NCBI GenBank assembly: GCA_964415245.1 | Contig: CAYQAJ010000068.1 | Location: forward strand, 1-19,701 | DNA from: CAYQAJ01 sp964415245 | Lineage (GTDB): Bacteria > Planctomycetota > Planctomycetia > Pirellulales > Pirellulaceae | DNA: 19,701 bases | Direction of reading: 5' to 3' | Part shown: positions 7,978 through 15,752 of the stretch, in pieces | How the letters are laid out: every line of letters starts with the position of its first letter | How positions within the stretch are numbered: position 1 is the first letter of the stretch | Notes under the pieces: model-generated | The model's input: the letters and a program-made list of their open reading frames with translations, nothing else | Database searches by the model: none | What the model was told of the DNA's origin: nothing | Position numbers and translations under genes: made by a program

Positions 7978-8682
7978 TCAGAACTTCGGCCGGTTTTGCA
8001 TCTGCATTCCTTGAAGACCGATATTGAGGAAGAAGAACAGCACCGAAAGGATCAGCACCAGCAGAACGAGGGCACCACCGATGATGGCCATAATCATGCC
8101 CGATTGCGTCATACCCCGACCCGACGGATCCATCTGGCCGTTCTTCATGGCCTTGAGATCCATTTGCCCTAGAATCGCACCCGGCACCGCCAGGGCGAGC
8201 GCAATCACATCGGCACCCCAACCAATGAAGGGACAGCAGCAGAAGCTAAAGAAGCCTCCGAAGAATGCCAACACCAAGCTGATGATTCCCAGCGTCAGCA
8301 CCATCCCACCGCGATGAGGCCGATACGAACCGCCGCCGTACCCAGCTCCACCGCTGTAGGCCGGGGCGGAATAGGGATTGGCCGCATTGCTAGGACCCGC
8401 CGCAAAGCCGGAAGCCTGCGGCGTCGACGGCGCCGCGCCTGGCGTTTCGTGCGGCGGCAGGTTGCCGAACAGGTCGTCCTGCAGCGGGGCGGCCGCGGGT
8501 TTCTGTGTCGGTCCCAGCACGTCGTGAAACGGGTCGGTCGCCGCCTGCTCCGCTTGCTTCGTCGAGGCGGTGGGAATCTGCATCAAGTTTTGGCAGTGCG
8601 GGCAGCGACCCTGCTTGCCGGCGCTATTGTCGGGTGTGCGCAACTGCTTGCCGCAGTGTTGGCACTTGAATTCGATGGGCAT
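7978..8682 (-). CDS. Zinc-ribbon DUF4190-like membrane protein (B)
   Basis: A 234-residue protein starting MPIEFKC with zinc-ribbon cysteines at 7, 10, 27 and 30, identical in spacing to protein A. A long Ala/Pro/Gly/Ser/Tyr linker (~36-125) leads to two hydrophobic regions: one with a striking FCCCPF cluster and one near the end (MIMAIIGGALVLLVLILSVLFFFL). The pattern of a first pair of helices, then ILGQMDLKAM, a GRGMTQSGM turn and a final helix, is that of DUF4190-type proteins. AGGA eight bases upstream supports the ATG at 8682. It is divergent from dinG and probably co-transcribed with protein A. Function unknown. Confidence 0.82.
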   Translation of the reverse strand: MPIEFKCQHCGKQLRTPDNSAGKQGRCPHCQNLMQIPTASTKQAEQAATDPFHDVLGPTQKPAAAPLQDDLFGNLPPHETPGAAPSTPQASGFAAGPSNAANPYSAPAYSGGAGYGGGSYRPHRGGMVLTLGIISLVLAFFGGFFSFCCCPFIGWGADVIALALAVPGAILGQMDLKAMKNGQMDPSGRGMTQSGMIMAIIGGALVLLVLILSVLFFFLNIGLQGMQMQNRPKF

Positions 8683-8871
8683 GGGACGGTCCTGATCACG
8701 GGCGGTCGGACATCGATGTGGTCAGTGCGAGGCCGAATGACCACGAGCGTATTCGCCGCTCGGGGTGGCTTCTTGAGGCGTGCTCAAGAGGATACCAAGC
8801 GGCGCTGGGCAGGTACACTCACCCAGGGGTCGAAAAACCGCGCAGACTATCGCTCGCGGGCGGCCCTTGCT

Positions 8872-10962
8872 ATGTTGAATCGCCACATGCTCTCCAGCGC
8901 CGAAATCCTGGCTCCCGGCGGACGTATCGCGGCACGGCTGCCCGGCTACGAGCACCGGCCGCAGCAGTTGGAGATGGCCGCCGCGGTCGAGCAGGCCATC
9001 GCCCGACGCGAGCACTTGATCGTGGAGGCAGGCACGGGCGTCGGCAAGAGCTTCGCCTATCTGGTGCCCGCGGTTCTGGCGGCCACGCAGGAGTCGCACG
9101 AGTCGGACGGGGCGAAGTCGCCGCCGCCTCGCGTCGTCATTTCCACGCACACCATCAGCCTGCAAGAGCAGCTTCTGTTCAAGGACCTGCCGCTTTTGCG
9201 AAGCGTCATCGGCCGGGAGTTCACGGCCGTGCTGGTCAAAGGGCGCGGCAACTACCTCAGCTTGCGGCGGATGGACATGGCAGCCCGCCGGGCGATGGGC
9301 CTGTTCCACGACGACGCCGAGTTCAGCCAGTTGCGGAGCATTGTTGCCTGGTCAAAGAAGACGACCGACGGCTCGCTGGGCGATCTGCCGTTTCGCCCCC
9401 TGCCCGGCGTGTGGGACGAAGCGGTGAGCGACAGCGGCAACTGCCTGGGGCGCGAGTGTCCCACGTACAGCAAGTGCTTTTTCTTTGCTGCCCGACGCCG
9501 TGCCCAGAACGCGCAGCTCCTGGTGGTCAACCACGCGCTCTTTTTCAGCGATCTGGCTCTGCGCCGCGAGGGGGCAAGCATCTTGCCTGCCTACGACGTC
9601 GTGGTGCTCGACGAGGCGCACACGCTGGAGTCGGTGGCCGGCGACCACTTCGGCATCTCGGTCGCGTCGGGACAGGTCGACTACCTGCTCAACAAGCTCT
9701 ACAACGATCGCACGAACAGGGGGCTGCTGGTGCAGGCGAACCTGGGCGACGCGCAGCGGCAAGTGCTGCGCTGCCGCGACGCCGCCCAGCACTTTTTCGG
9801 CGACGTAGTCGACTGGCTGCAAGACAGCGGCGCCAGCGGTCGGGTGCGCGAGCCGGAGCCGGTGGCCGACGCGCTGGGGCCGGAGTTGGTTTCGTTGGCT
9901 CGTAGCGTGAAACAGCATGCCTCGACCATCCGCGACGAGAGCGAGCGACTCAATTTCACGTCGGCCGGCGATCGGCTGATGGCGCTGGCGGAGGGGCTCG
10001 ATGCCTGGCGGACCCACACAATAGAAGGGGCTGTGTACTGGGCCGAAGCGAGCCGCTCGCGTCGCGGCGCGCAGCGGGTGCGGCTGGCGGCCGCGCCGAT
10101 CGACGTCGGTCCCGCCTTGAGAGAGCATCTGTTCGAGAAGACGCCCACCGTCATCATGACCAGCGCGACGCTTTCGGTGGGGCGCCCCGCGTCATTCCAG
10201 TTCTTCCAGTCGCGCGTCGGCCTCACGCACGCCCAGACGCTCCGCCTGGGAAGCCCGTTCGATTACCGCCGCCAAGTGAAGCTGATCGTGGTGCGGGGCA
10301 TGCCCGACCCCACGCAAGACAAGGAAGCGTACGAACGGGCCGTCGGCGCCATGGTCCGCCGCTACGTGGAGCGGACCGATGGCCGGGCCTTCGTGCTGTT
10401 CACCAGTTACGACCTGTTGCGGCGGATCGAAGCCGAGCTGACGCCCTGGCTGGCCGCGCGCAACATGGGCCTGTTCACGCAGGCGGGCGAACTGCCGCGG
10501 CACGAGATGCTCGAGCGGTTCAAGGCCCAACCGCGCTCGGTGCTGTTGGGCACCGACAGCTTCTGGCAAGGAGTCGACGTGCCGGGCGACGCGCTGCAGA
10601 ACGTCATTATTACCAAGCTCCCGTTCAGCGTGCCCGACCAACCGCTGTTGGAAGCGCGGCTGGAAGCGATTCGCGCCGCCGGCGGCAACCCGTTCCGCGA
10701 TTACCAGTTGCCCGAGGCGGTGATCAAGCTGCGGCAGGGCTTTGGGCGGCTGATCCGCACGCAGCAAGACCACGGCATTGTGGTCGTGCTTGATCCGCGT
10801 GTGACGACGCGCCAGTACGGGCGGCTGTTTCTCGATTCGCTCCCCGATTGCGAGCGGGTCGAGGAGAATGTCGAGGAAAGTGCAGAGCGCAGAATGCAGA
10901 GTGCAGAATCCAGAGCGCGGAGTGCCGAATCGCCACGCGGCCGCCCGACGGAAAAGTCGTAA
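8872..10962 (+). CDS. dinG: DinG/XPD-family superfamily 2 DNA helicase
   Basis: ATP-driven 5'-3' helicase related to DinG and XPD, which unwinds forks, R-loops or damaged DNA. Counting from ATG 8872: Walker A EAGTGVGKS with Lys59, DEAH box VLDEAHTLE from Asp247, and motif VI QGFGRLIR at 622-629. Three cysteines of the Fe-S domain are present (Cys191, Cys196, Cys202, spaced C-x4-C-x5-C). The position where the first cluster cysteine is expected, after KGRGNYL, is Ser130. The frame is open far upstream (to 8314), but that part overlaps zinc-ribbon gene B antisense and shows no helicase similarity. ATG 8872 or 8887 is therefore the likely start; neither has a strong ribosome site. The last ~25 residues come from a dispersed repeat. 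Confidence 0.92.
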   Translation: MLNRHMLSSAEILAPGGRIAARLPGYEHRPQQLEMAAAVEQAIARREHLIVEAGTGVGKSFAYLVPAVLAATQESHESDGAKSPPPRVVISTHTISLQEQLLFKDLPLLRSVIGREFTAVLVKGRGNYLSLRRMDMAARRAMGLFHDDAEFSQLRSIVAWSKKTTDGSLGDLPFRPLPGVWDEAVSDSGNCLGRECPTYSKCFFFAARRRAQNAQLLVVNHALFFSDLALRREGASILPAYDVVVLDEAHTLESVAGDHFGISVASGQVDYLLNKLYNDRTNRGLLVQANLGDAQRQVLRCRDAAQHFFGDVVDWLQDSGASGRVREPEPVADALGPELVSLARSVKQHASTIRDESERLNFTSAGDRLMALAEGLDAWRTHTIEGAVYWAEASRSRRGAQRVRLAAAPIDVGPALREHLFEKTPTVIMTSATLSVGRPASFQFFQSRVGLTHAQTLRLGSPFDYRRQVKLIVVRGMPDPTQDKEAYERAVGAMVRRYVERTDGRAFVLFTSYDLLRRIEAELTPWLAARNMGLFTQAGELPRHEMLERFKAQPRSVLLGTDSFWQGVDVPGDALQNVIITKLPFSVPDQPLLEARLEAIRAAGGNPFRDYQLPEAVIKLRQGFGRLIRTQQDHGIVVVLDPRVTTRQYGRLFLDSLPDCERVEENVEESAERRMQSAESRARSAESPRGRPTEKS
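10879..10932. repeat. GCAGAGTG-family repeat at the dinG C-terminus
   Basis: The tract (AGTGCAGAGCGCAGAATGC and following units to about 10932) is a diverged run of the same 8-base unit seen at 6575-6604. It is read in frame by dinG as SAERRMQSAESRARSAES, in the same reading frame that gives NAECRVQSAE in the methyltransferase. Confidence 0.75.
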
Positions 10963-10964
10963 CG

Positions 10965-11119
10965 TCGTTTAGCCCGGAGCGGGCGGCGACGGCCCGTTTG
11001 ATGTTGATCCAAAAAACCGTCCGGAAAAGGGGACAGGCACACTTTGCTCCGCAGACTCCGCAAAATGAGCCAGTCCCCGACGGTATCTCGTTTAGCCCGG
11101 AGCCAACGGCGACGGCGCG
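10965..11119. repeat. Composite palindromic element between dinG and zinc-ribbon gene C
   Basis: Direct copies of a ~32-base unit, TCGTTTAGCCCGGAGC followed by three variable bases and CGGCGACGGC, lie at 10965-10996 and 11088-11119. Between them is a nested palindrome (11016-11084): ACCGTC pairs with GACGGT, GGGGAC with GTCCCC, then GGC with GCC and an inner TTTGC with GCAAA. It fills almost the whole gap between two convergent genes, so it may serve both as a bidirectional terminator hairpin and as a small mobile or REP-like element. Confidence 0.7.
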
Positions 11120-11120
11120 C

Positions 11121-11990
11121 TCACTGCTTCAGCGGTCGGCCCATGGCGTCGCGGTTGAACGAACCGGTGAGGATCAAGATTCCTTCGATGAGTCCCCACC
11201 ATCCGCCGACGCAGCACGTGAAAATTGTGACGAAAATCTGCGTCACTCCGATGCCCGTGTAGCCGAGATAAAAGCGGTGCACTCCCCACGCGCCGAGGAA
11301 AATGCCCAACAGCCCGGCCACGAGCTTCGACTTGACGGCACCGCCCGCGTTCGTATTCCCGGCGACCTGGTCCGCGCCTGACGGAGCGCTCGTCGCGGTC
11401 GCATACGACCCGCTCGCGCGGCTGCGGCGCCGACCGCCGTAGCGCGCCAAGGGACTGGTGTCGGCTGCCGCGAAATCAAACGGGTTATCGCTGGCCGCCT
11501 GCTGCTCGTCGTCGCCCGACGAAGCGCCGACCGACGCCGTCTGTCCCGCTAATTGCGGGTACACGTCGCTGGCCCATTGCCACTGCGGGTCCCCTTCGCG
11601 CAGCACCTGACAGCGGGCGGTCAACCGACCCTCGGCGACCCAGGAATCGAGCTCGGCCTTGGGGACGGGCCCGTATTGGGTCTGGTCCTCGGTCTTCAGA
11701 TACCACTTATCCACCGGCGCGGCCGCGCCGGCCGGAGCCGGTGTCGGAGTCGAGGCTGCGGGAGCCGACGCCGCAGGAGTGGATGCAGCCGGAGCCGACG
11801 GGGCTGGTTTCGACGGGGCCGGACTCGACGGGGCTGGTTTCGAAGCTGCCGGATTCGAGGAGCCAGCCGACCCGCTCGCCGGCACGCTCACGGCCGCCTG
11901 GCATTGGGGGCACTTGATCCGCTTGCCCGCGGCCTTGTCTGGCACGCGCAAGCGACGGTTGCAACTGGAACAGACGACTTCAATCGGCAT
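11121..11990 (-). CDS. Zinc-ribbon, GYF_2 and TM2-domain membrane protein (C)
   Basis: A 289-residue protein starting MPIEVVC with zinc-ribbon cysteines at 7, 10, 27 and 30, the same spacing as proteins A and B. Residues ~45-80 are seven Pro/Ala/Ser pentapeptides, encoded by a 15-base tandem repeat. A GYF_2-like domain follows (~93-150: WYLKTEDQTQYGPVPKAEL, then LTARCQVLREGDPQWQWA). The end (~217-275) is a TM2 domain of two helices with the usual GxWGVHRFYLGYTGIG turn. GYF domains bind proline-rich peptides, so a scaffold role at the membrane is reasonable; this is an inference. Its promoter and start have no strong ribosome site. Confidence 0.86.
   Translation of the reverse strand: MPIEVVCSSCNRRLRVPDKAAGKRIKCPQCQAAVSVPASGSAGSSNPAASKPAPSSPAPSKPAPSAPAASTPAASAPAASTPTPAPAGAAAPVDKWYLKTEDQTQYGPVPKAELDSWVAEGRLTARCQVLREGDPQWQWASDVYPQLAGQTASVGASSGDDEQQAASDNPFDFAAADTSPLARYGGRRRSRASGSYATATSAPSGADQVAGNTNAGGAVKSKLVAGLLGIFLGAWGVHRFYLGYTGIGVTQIFVTIFTCCVGGWWGLIEGILILTGSFNRDAMGRPLKQ
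11752..11856 (-). repeat. 15-base tandem repeat, seven copies, inside zinc-ribbon gene C
   Basis: Seven consecutive 15-base units, for example GACGGGGCTGGTTTC at 11797-11811 and again at 11827-11841, keep the reading frame and encode pentapeptides such as KPAPS, SPAPS and APAAS. Copy number can change by slippage without a frameshift, so the linker length may vary between strains. Confidence 0.8.
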
Positions 11991-12279
11991 GGCTGGCTAT
12001 CCAGCAGCAAATCACGAAGCGTTGATGAAAGTCTTGGCGGGCGACGCGATCGGCGGACCGACGATGCCAGCAGGGTGGGCATCGCCCACCTTCCTGCTCA
12101 GTTGCCGATGCCGCATGGGCACCGCCCAGCAGACCGATTCCGGTTGTGGATCCTGTTATATAGTAGCTTCCCCCAGCGGCGCCTTCTATGTCGGGCCCGG
12201 TCCAGCCCTGCGACGGCGGATTTCGCCCTGACGGCGTGCGTTGTGCCCCGAACGACCGGCAGGCATAATGAGCATCCAA
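11991..12279. other. Intergenic region upstream of zinc-ribbon gene C
   Basis: No convincing gene was found. A hairpin at 12074-12090 (GGTGGGC, ATC loop, GCCCACC) is extended by outer AGCAGG/CCTGCT. It resembles a dispersed hairpin seen in planctomycete genomes, recalled rather than searched. TATATAGT near 12157-12164 is AT-rich in a GC-rich setting and could be a -10 element on either strand, but no -35 box accompanies it. Confidence 0.4.
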
Positions 12280-12281
12280 TG

Positions 12282-12391
12282 TAACCCGAAGTGTCAGCGA
12301 GGGCGGGCCGCTGGTTCGGCGTTCATCCTACACGATCCTACGCTTTCGCTTCGCGCATTCGGTCGATGATCCCTCGCTGACGCTTCGGGTT
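12282..12391. repeat. TAACCCGAAG palindromic repeat, copy 1
   Basis: The left arm at 12283-12303 (AACCCGAAG, T, GTCAGCGAGGG) is the reverse complement of the right arm at 12371-12391 (CCCTCGCTGAC, G, CTTCGGGTT), with one position that would be a U-G wobble in RNA. The loop is 67 bases. It ends 36 bases before the start of the sugar isomerase-like gene. Confidence 0.85.
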
Positions 12392-12427
12392 GCGATTTCA
12401 TTACGCCGCTAACCAAGAGGATCCTCC

Positions 12428-13291
12428 ATGCACGCCACCTGCTCCCGCCGACGCTTTCTCGTTCTCAGTGCCGCCGCCACCGCCGGCGCCACTCTGTTCG
12501 ACGTTCCCGCGGTGCTGCGCGCCAGTGGGCTGGCCGACGACGACCCTTATGGGGGGTTTCCCATGGGAGTGCAGAGCTACTCGCTCCGCAATTTCAACAC
12601 GCTCGAAGCGGTGCGGCACATTCAGGGAATGGGCCTGCACTTCGTGGAGTTTTATAGCAAACATCTCGATCCGGCGGCGACCGACGAGCAGATTGCATCG
12701 ACCAAAAAGCTGCTGGCCGAGGCGAAGATCGCCCTCAATGCCCACGGCGTGAATGGTTTCACCAAAGACCACGACGCCAACCGCCGCTTGTTCGAATTTG
12801 CCCGTCGGGCGGGCATCCGCAACATCACCGCCAACCCCGAGCCCGATTCGTTCGACAGCCTGGACAAGCTCGTGGCCGAGTACGACATCCGCATCGCCAT
12901 TCACAACCACGGCCCGGGGGCGCTGTACGACAAAATCGACGATGTGAAACGGGCCGTCGACGGGCACCACAAGTGGATCGGCGCGTGCATCGACACGGGC
13001 CACTTCATCCGCAGCAAGGAGGACCCGGTGAAGGCGGTGCATGAATTGGGCCCGCGCGTGTTTGCGCTGCACGTGAAGGACGAAGCAAAGCAGGAAGCCG
13101 ACTCGCACAACGTGGTCATCGGCACGGGGCACTTAGACGTAGTGGGAATGTTCCGCGCGCTGCGCAGAATAAAATTCCCCGCCGACGGCTCGCTCTCGCT
13201 GGAGTACGAGGCCAACCCCGACAACCCCATCGACGACATGAAGCAGTGCCTGGCCGTGGCGCGTGAGGCGATCAAGGAAGCGGCGAGTTAG
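12428..13291 (+). CDS. Tat-exported sugar phosphate isomerase/epimerase-like TIM-barrel protein
   Basis: The 287-residue protein belongs to the xylose isomerase-like TIM-barrel superfamily. It starts with a twin-arginine signal: SRRRFLV at residues 6-12 and an Ala-rich hydrophobic stretch, so it should be exported folded. The barrel shows GVQSYSLRNF, then AIHNHGP, GACIDTGHF, FALHVKDE and LSLEYE, which carry the His, Asp and Glu residues that bind a divalent metal in this superfamily. The substrate is not predictable; such Tat-exported members are abundant in planctomycetes. AAGAGGA at 12415-12421, six bases upstream, supports ATG 12428. The gene is flanked by two copies of the same palindromic repeat. 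Confidence 0.88.
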   Translation: MHATCSRRRFLVLSAAATAGATLFDVPAVLRASGLADDDPYGGFPMGVQSYSLRNFNTLEAVRHIQGMGLHFVEFYSKHLDPAATDEQIASTKKLLAEAKIALNAHGVNGFTKDHDANRRLFEFARRAGIRNITANPEPDSFDSLDKLVAEYDIRIAIHNHGPGALYDKIDDVKRAVDGHHKWIGACIDTGHFIRSKEDPVKAVHELGPRVFALHVKDEAKQEADSHNVVIGTGHLDVVGMFRALRRIKFPADGSLSLEYEANPDNPIDDMKQCLAVAREAIKEAAS

Positions 13292-13590
13292 CGGGCAGCC
13301 AGGTAACTCGATGCGTCAAAGTGGGTCATACTTTCCAACGTGGCCCGACGAGTCAGCAACGATCGGACTCTTCGATGTAACCCGAAGCGTCAGCGTATGT
13401 GCGGGGGCCACGGTCTCCTTTAGGCGGTCCCCCTTGCCCACGCGTCGGGTTACGATTGCGCGGGCGGACCGCTCGGTTGACCGCGTGGCGCGCCAAGCGT
13501 AAAGTGAATGTTTGCGTTCAGCCCGCCGGCCGACGCGGTCTGTCACGTCTTCGCGACCGGTGTGGGGCGCTGTGCTTTTTTTGGCCGCCG
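13292..13590. other. Intergenic region before hisF
   Basis: The 299 bases contain the second TAACCCGAAG repeat (listed separately). No gene, tRNA or clear promoter was recognised. A run of seven T residues lies just before hisF (around 13576-13582). The frame of hisF stays open back to 13399 but that extension reads through the repeat and is not conserved. Confidence 0.4.
13378..13452. repeat. TAACCCGAAG palindromic repeat, copy 2
   Basis: The left arm TAACCCGA (13378-13385) continues as AGCGTCAGCG, matching copy 1. The right arm TCGGGTTA (13445-13452) closes it. Inside, GGGGG and CCCCC can form a second stem. It is shorter than copy 1 and follows the isomerase-like gene. Confidence 0.78.
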
Positions 13591-14358
<768 letters not shown>

Positions 14359-14404
14359 AGACCGATCTGACAGCCTGACTCATCACGCAGTTTTGACGAA
14401 CCTG

Positions 14405-14421
14405 CGCGGCGGCAAGCCGCG
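14405..14421 (+). terminator. Hairpin between hisF and pilT
   Basis: CGCGGC, GGCAA loop, GCCGCG forms a 6-bp GC stem in the 92-base gap. No T run follows, so a rho-independent terminator is doubtful; it may instead be a leader hairpin before the pilT ribosome site. Confidence 0.25.
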
Positions 14422-14450
14422 AAAGATTGATTCACGGGAGCAAATCAGCC

Positions 14451-15647
14451 ATGGCCACGTCCGATCTCGAGACGGAAGTAACGAAACAACCGACCGGCGG
14501 AGATGCTGCTCTCGACGAGCAGATGAAGAAGTACTTGCGCCGCCGGGAAGAGCTCGAGGTCGACAAGTATTTTCGCGCTCTGGTGAAGCTGGAAGGAAGC
14601 GACCTGCACATGAAGGTCGGCCGACCTCCCATGGTCCGCGTCCGCAACGAGCTTCGTCCCTTGAACCGCGGGCCGGTCGACGCCGAGGAAATGGTCCGCC
14701 TGCTGTTCCCCATGATGGACGACCGCAACCGCGCCATTTTCGACGACACCGGTGGCGCCGACTTCGCCCACGTGTGCGACGTCGACGGCGTCAGTTGGCG
14801 GTTCCGCGTCAACATGCTGATGCAGATGGGCAACATGGGCCTGGTGGCGCGAAGGGTGAACAACTTCATTCCCGACTTTCGCGGCCTGTTTCTCCCTCCG
14901 TCGATGGAGAAGCTGTGCCTGTACGACCAGGGAATGATCCTGTTGGCGGGCGTGACCGGCTCGGGCAAGAGTACGACCATCGCCTCGATGCTCAACTACA
15001 TCAACCAACGCGAACGCGTGCACATCCTCACGTTGGAAGACCCCATCGAATTCGTGTTCACCGAAGACAAGGCGGTGATCAACCAGCGCGAAGTGGGCAT
15101 CGACGTGAAGGATTTCAGCATCGGCATGAAGCACGCCGTCCGCGAAGATCCCGACGTGATGCTCGTCGGCGAAATGCGCGACGAGGAAACGTTCATGACC
15201 GCCATTCACGCGGCGGAGACGGGGCACCTCGTGTTCGGCACCATCCACGCCTCCAGCGGCCCCACGACGATCGGCCGCATCCTCGACCTGTTCTCCGAGG
15301 AGATGCACGGGGCCCTGCGCAGCGCTATCGCCTCGAACATGAAGGGCATCGTGGCCCAGAAGCTGCTCCCTTCCATCAAGCCCGGCGTGCAGCGCGTGCC
15401 CACCGTCGAGATCATGCTGTTCACTCCCATGATTCGCAAACTGGTGCTGGAAGGGCAGGACCACAAACTGGCCGACGCCATTCGCATCGGCGTTGCCGAT
15501 GGTATGCAGGACTTCACCATGAGCCTCAAGCAACTAATCGACGACAGACTGATCGACCGGCCCACCGCGTTTGCCGTGGCTCCCAACCCCGACGCGCTCA
15601 AGATGGCGCTCAAGGGCATTAACGTGTCGGAGCCGGGAATCCTATGA
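14451..15647 (+). CDS. pilT: PilT-type twitching/retraction ATPase
   Basis: A hexameric secretion-type ATPase of the PilT family, which drives pilus retraction in type IV pilus systems. The ATG at 14451 is preceded by CGGGAG (14435-14440); an upstream in-frame TTG at 14427 is less likely. The 398-residue protein has an N-terminal PAS-like domain (~30-140), Walker A GVTGSGKST (167-175), Asp box LTLEDPIEF, Walker B with Glu241 in LVGEMRDEE, and His box TGHLVFGTIH with His259 and His266. All catalytic elements are intact. A PilT-type C-terminal motif appears as MIRKLVLEG. It is followed after 105 bases by a degenerate paralogue. Confidence 0.9.
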   Translation: MATSDLETEVTKQPTGGDAALDEQMKKYLRRREELEVDKYFRALVKLEGSDLHMKVGRPPMVRVRNELRPLNRGPVDAEEMVRLLFPMMDDRNRAIFDDTGGADFAHVCDVDGVSWRFRVNMLMQMGNMGLVARRVNNFIPDFRGLFLPPSMEKLCLYDQGMILLAGVTGSGKSTTIASMLNYINQRERVHILTLEDPIEFVFTEDKAVINQREVGIDVKDFSIGMKHAVREDPDVMLVGEMRDEETFMTAIHAAETGHLVFGTIHASSGPTTIGRILDLFSEEMHGALRSAIASNMKGIVAQKLLPSIKPGVQRVPTVEIMLFTPMIRKLVLEGQDHKLADAIRIGVADGMQDFTMSLKQLIDDRLIDRPTAFAVAPNPDALKMALKGINVSEPGIL

Positions 15648-15752
15648 GCTTTGCGGCGCCGCGGTTCCCCTCGCCGGCGCCGGTGTTGTGCAGAATCGCC
15701 GATCGAAAGTCCTCGCCAGCGGCCCCTCCCTTAACCTATCGAGCCCGGCAAC

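Noticed and set aside
8314..8871. Long upstream extension of the dinG frame
   Set aside because: It lies antisense to zinc-ribbon gene B, is Arg/Gly-rich without helicase similarity, and the conserved start (MLSSAEILAPGGRIAARL) begins near 8887.
11659..12231. Plus-strand frame with pentapeptide-like repeats (GAGFD, GAGLD)
   Set aside because: The periodicity comes from the 15-base tandem repeat coding for the Pro/Ala linker on the minus strand; it is not a true pentapeptide-repeat protein.
13399..13590. N-terminal extension of hisF
   Set aside because: It reads through a palindromic repeat; ATG 13591 gives the normal HisF start with Asp11 in place.
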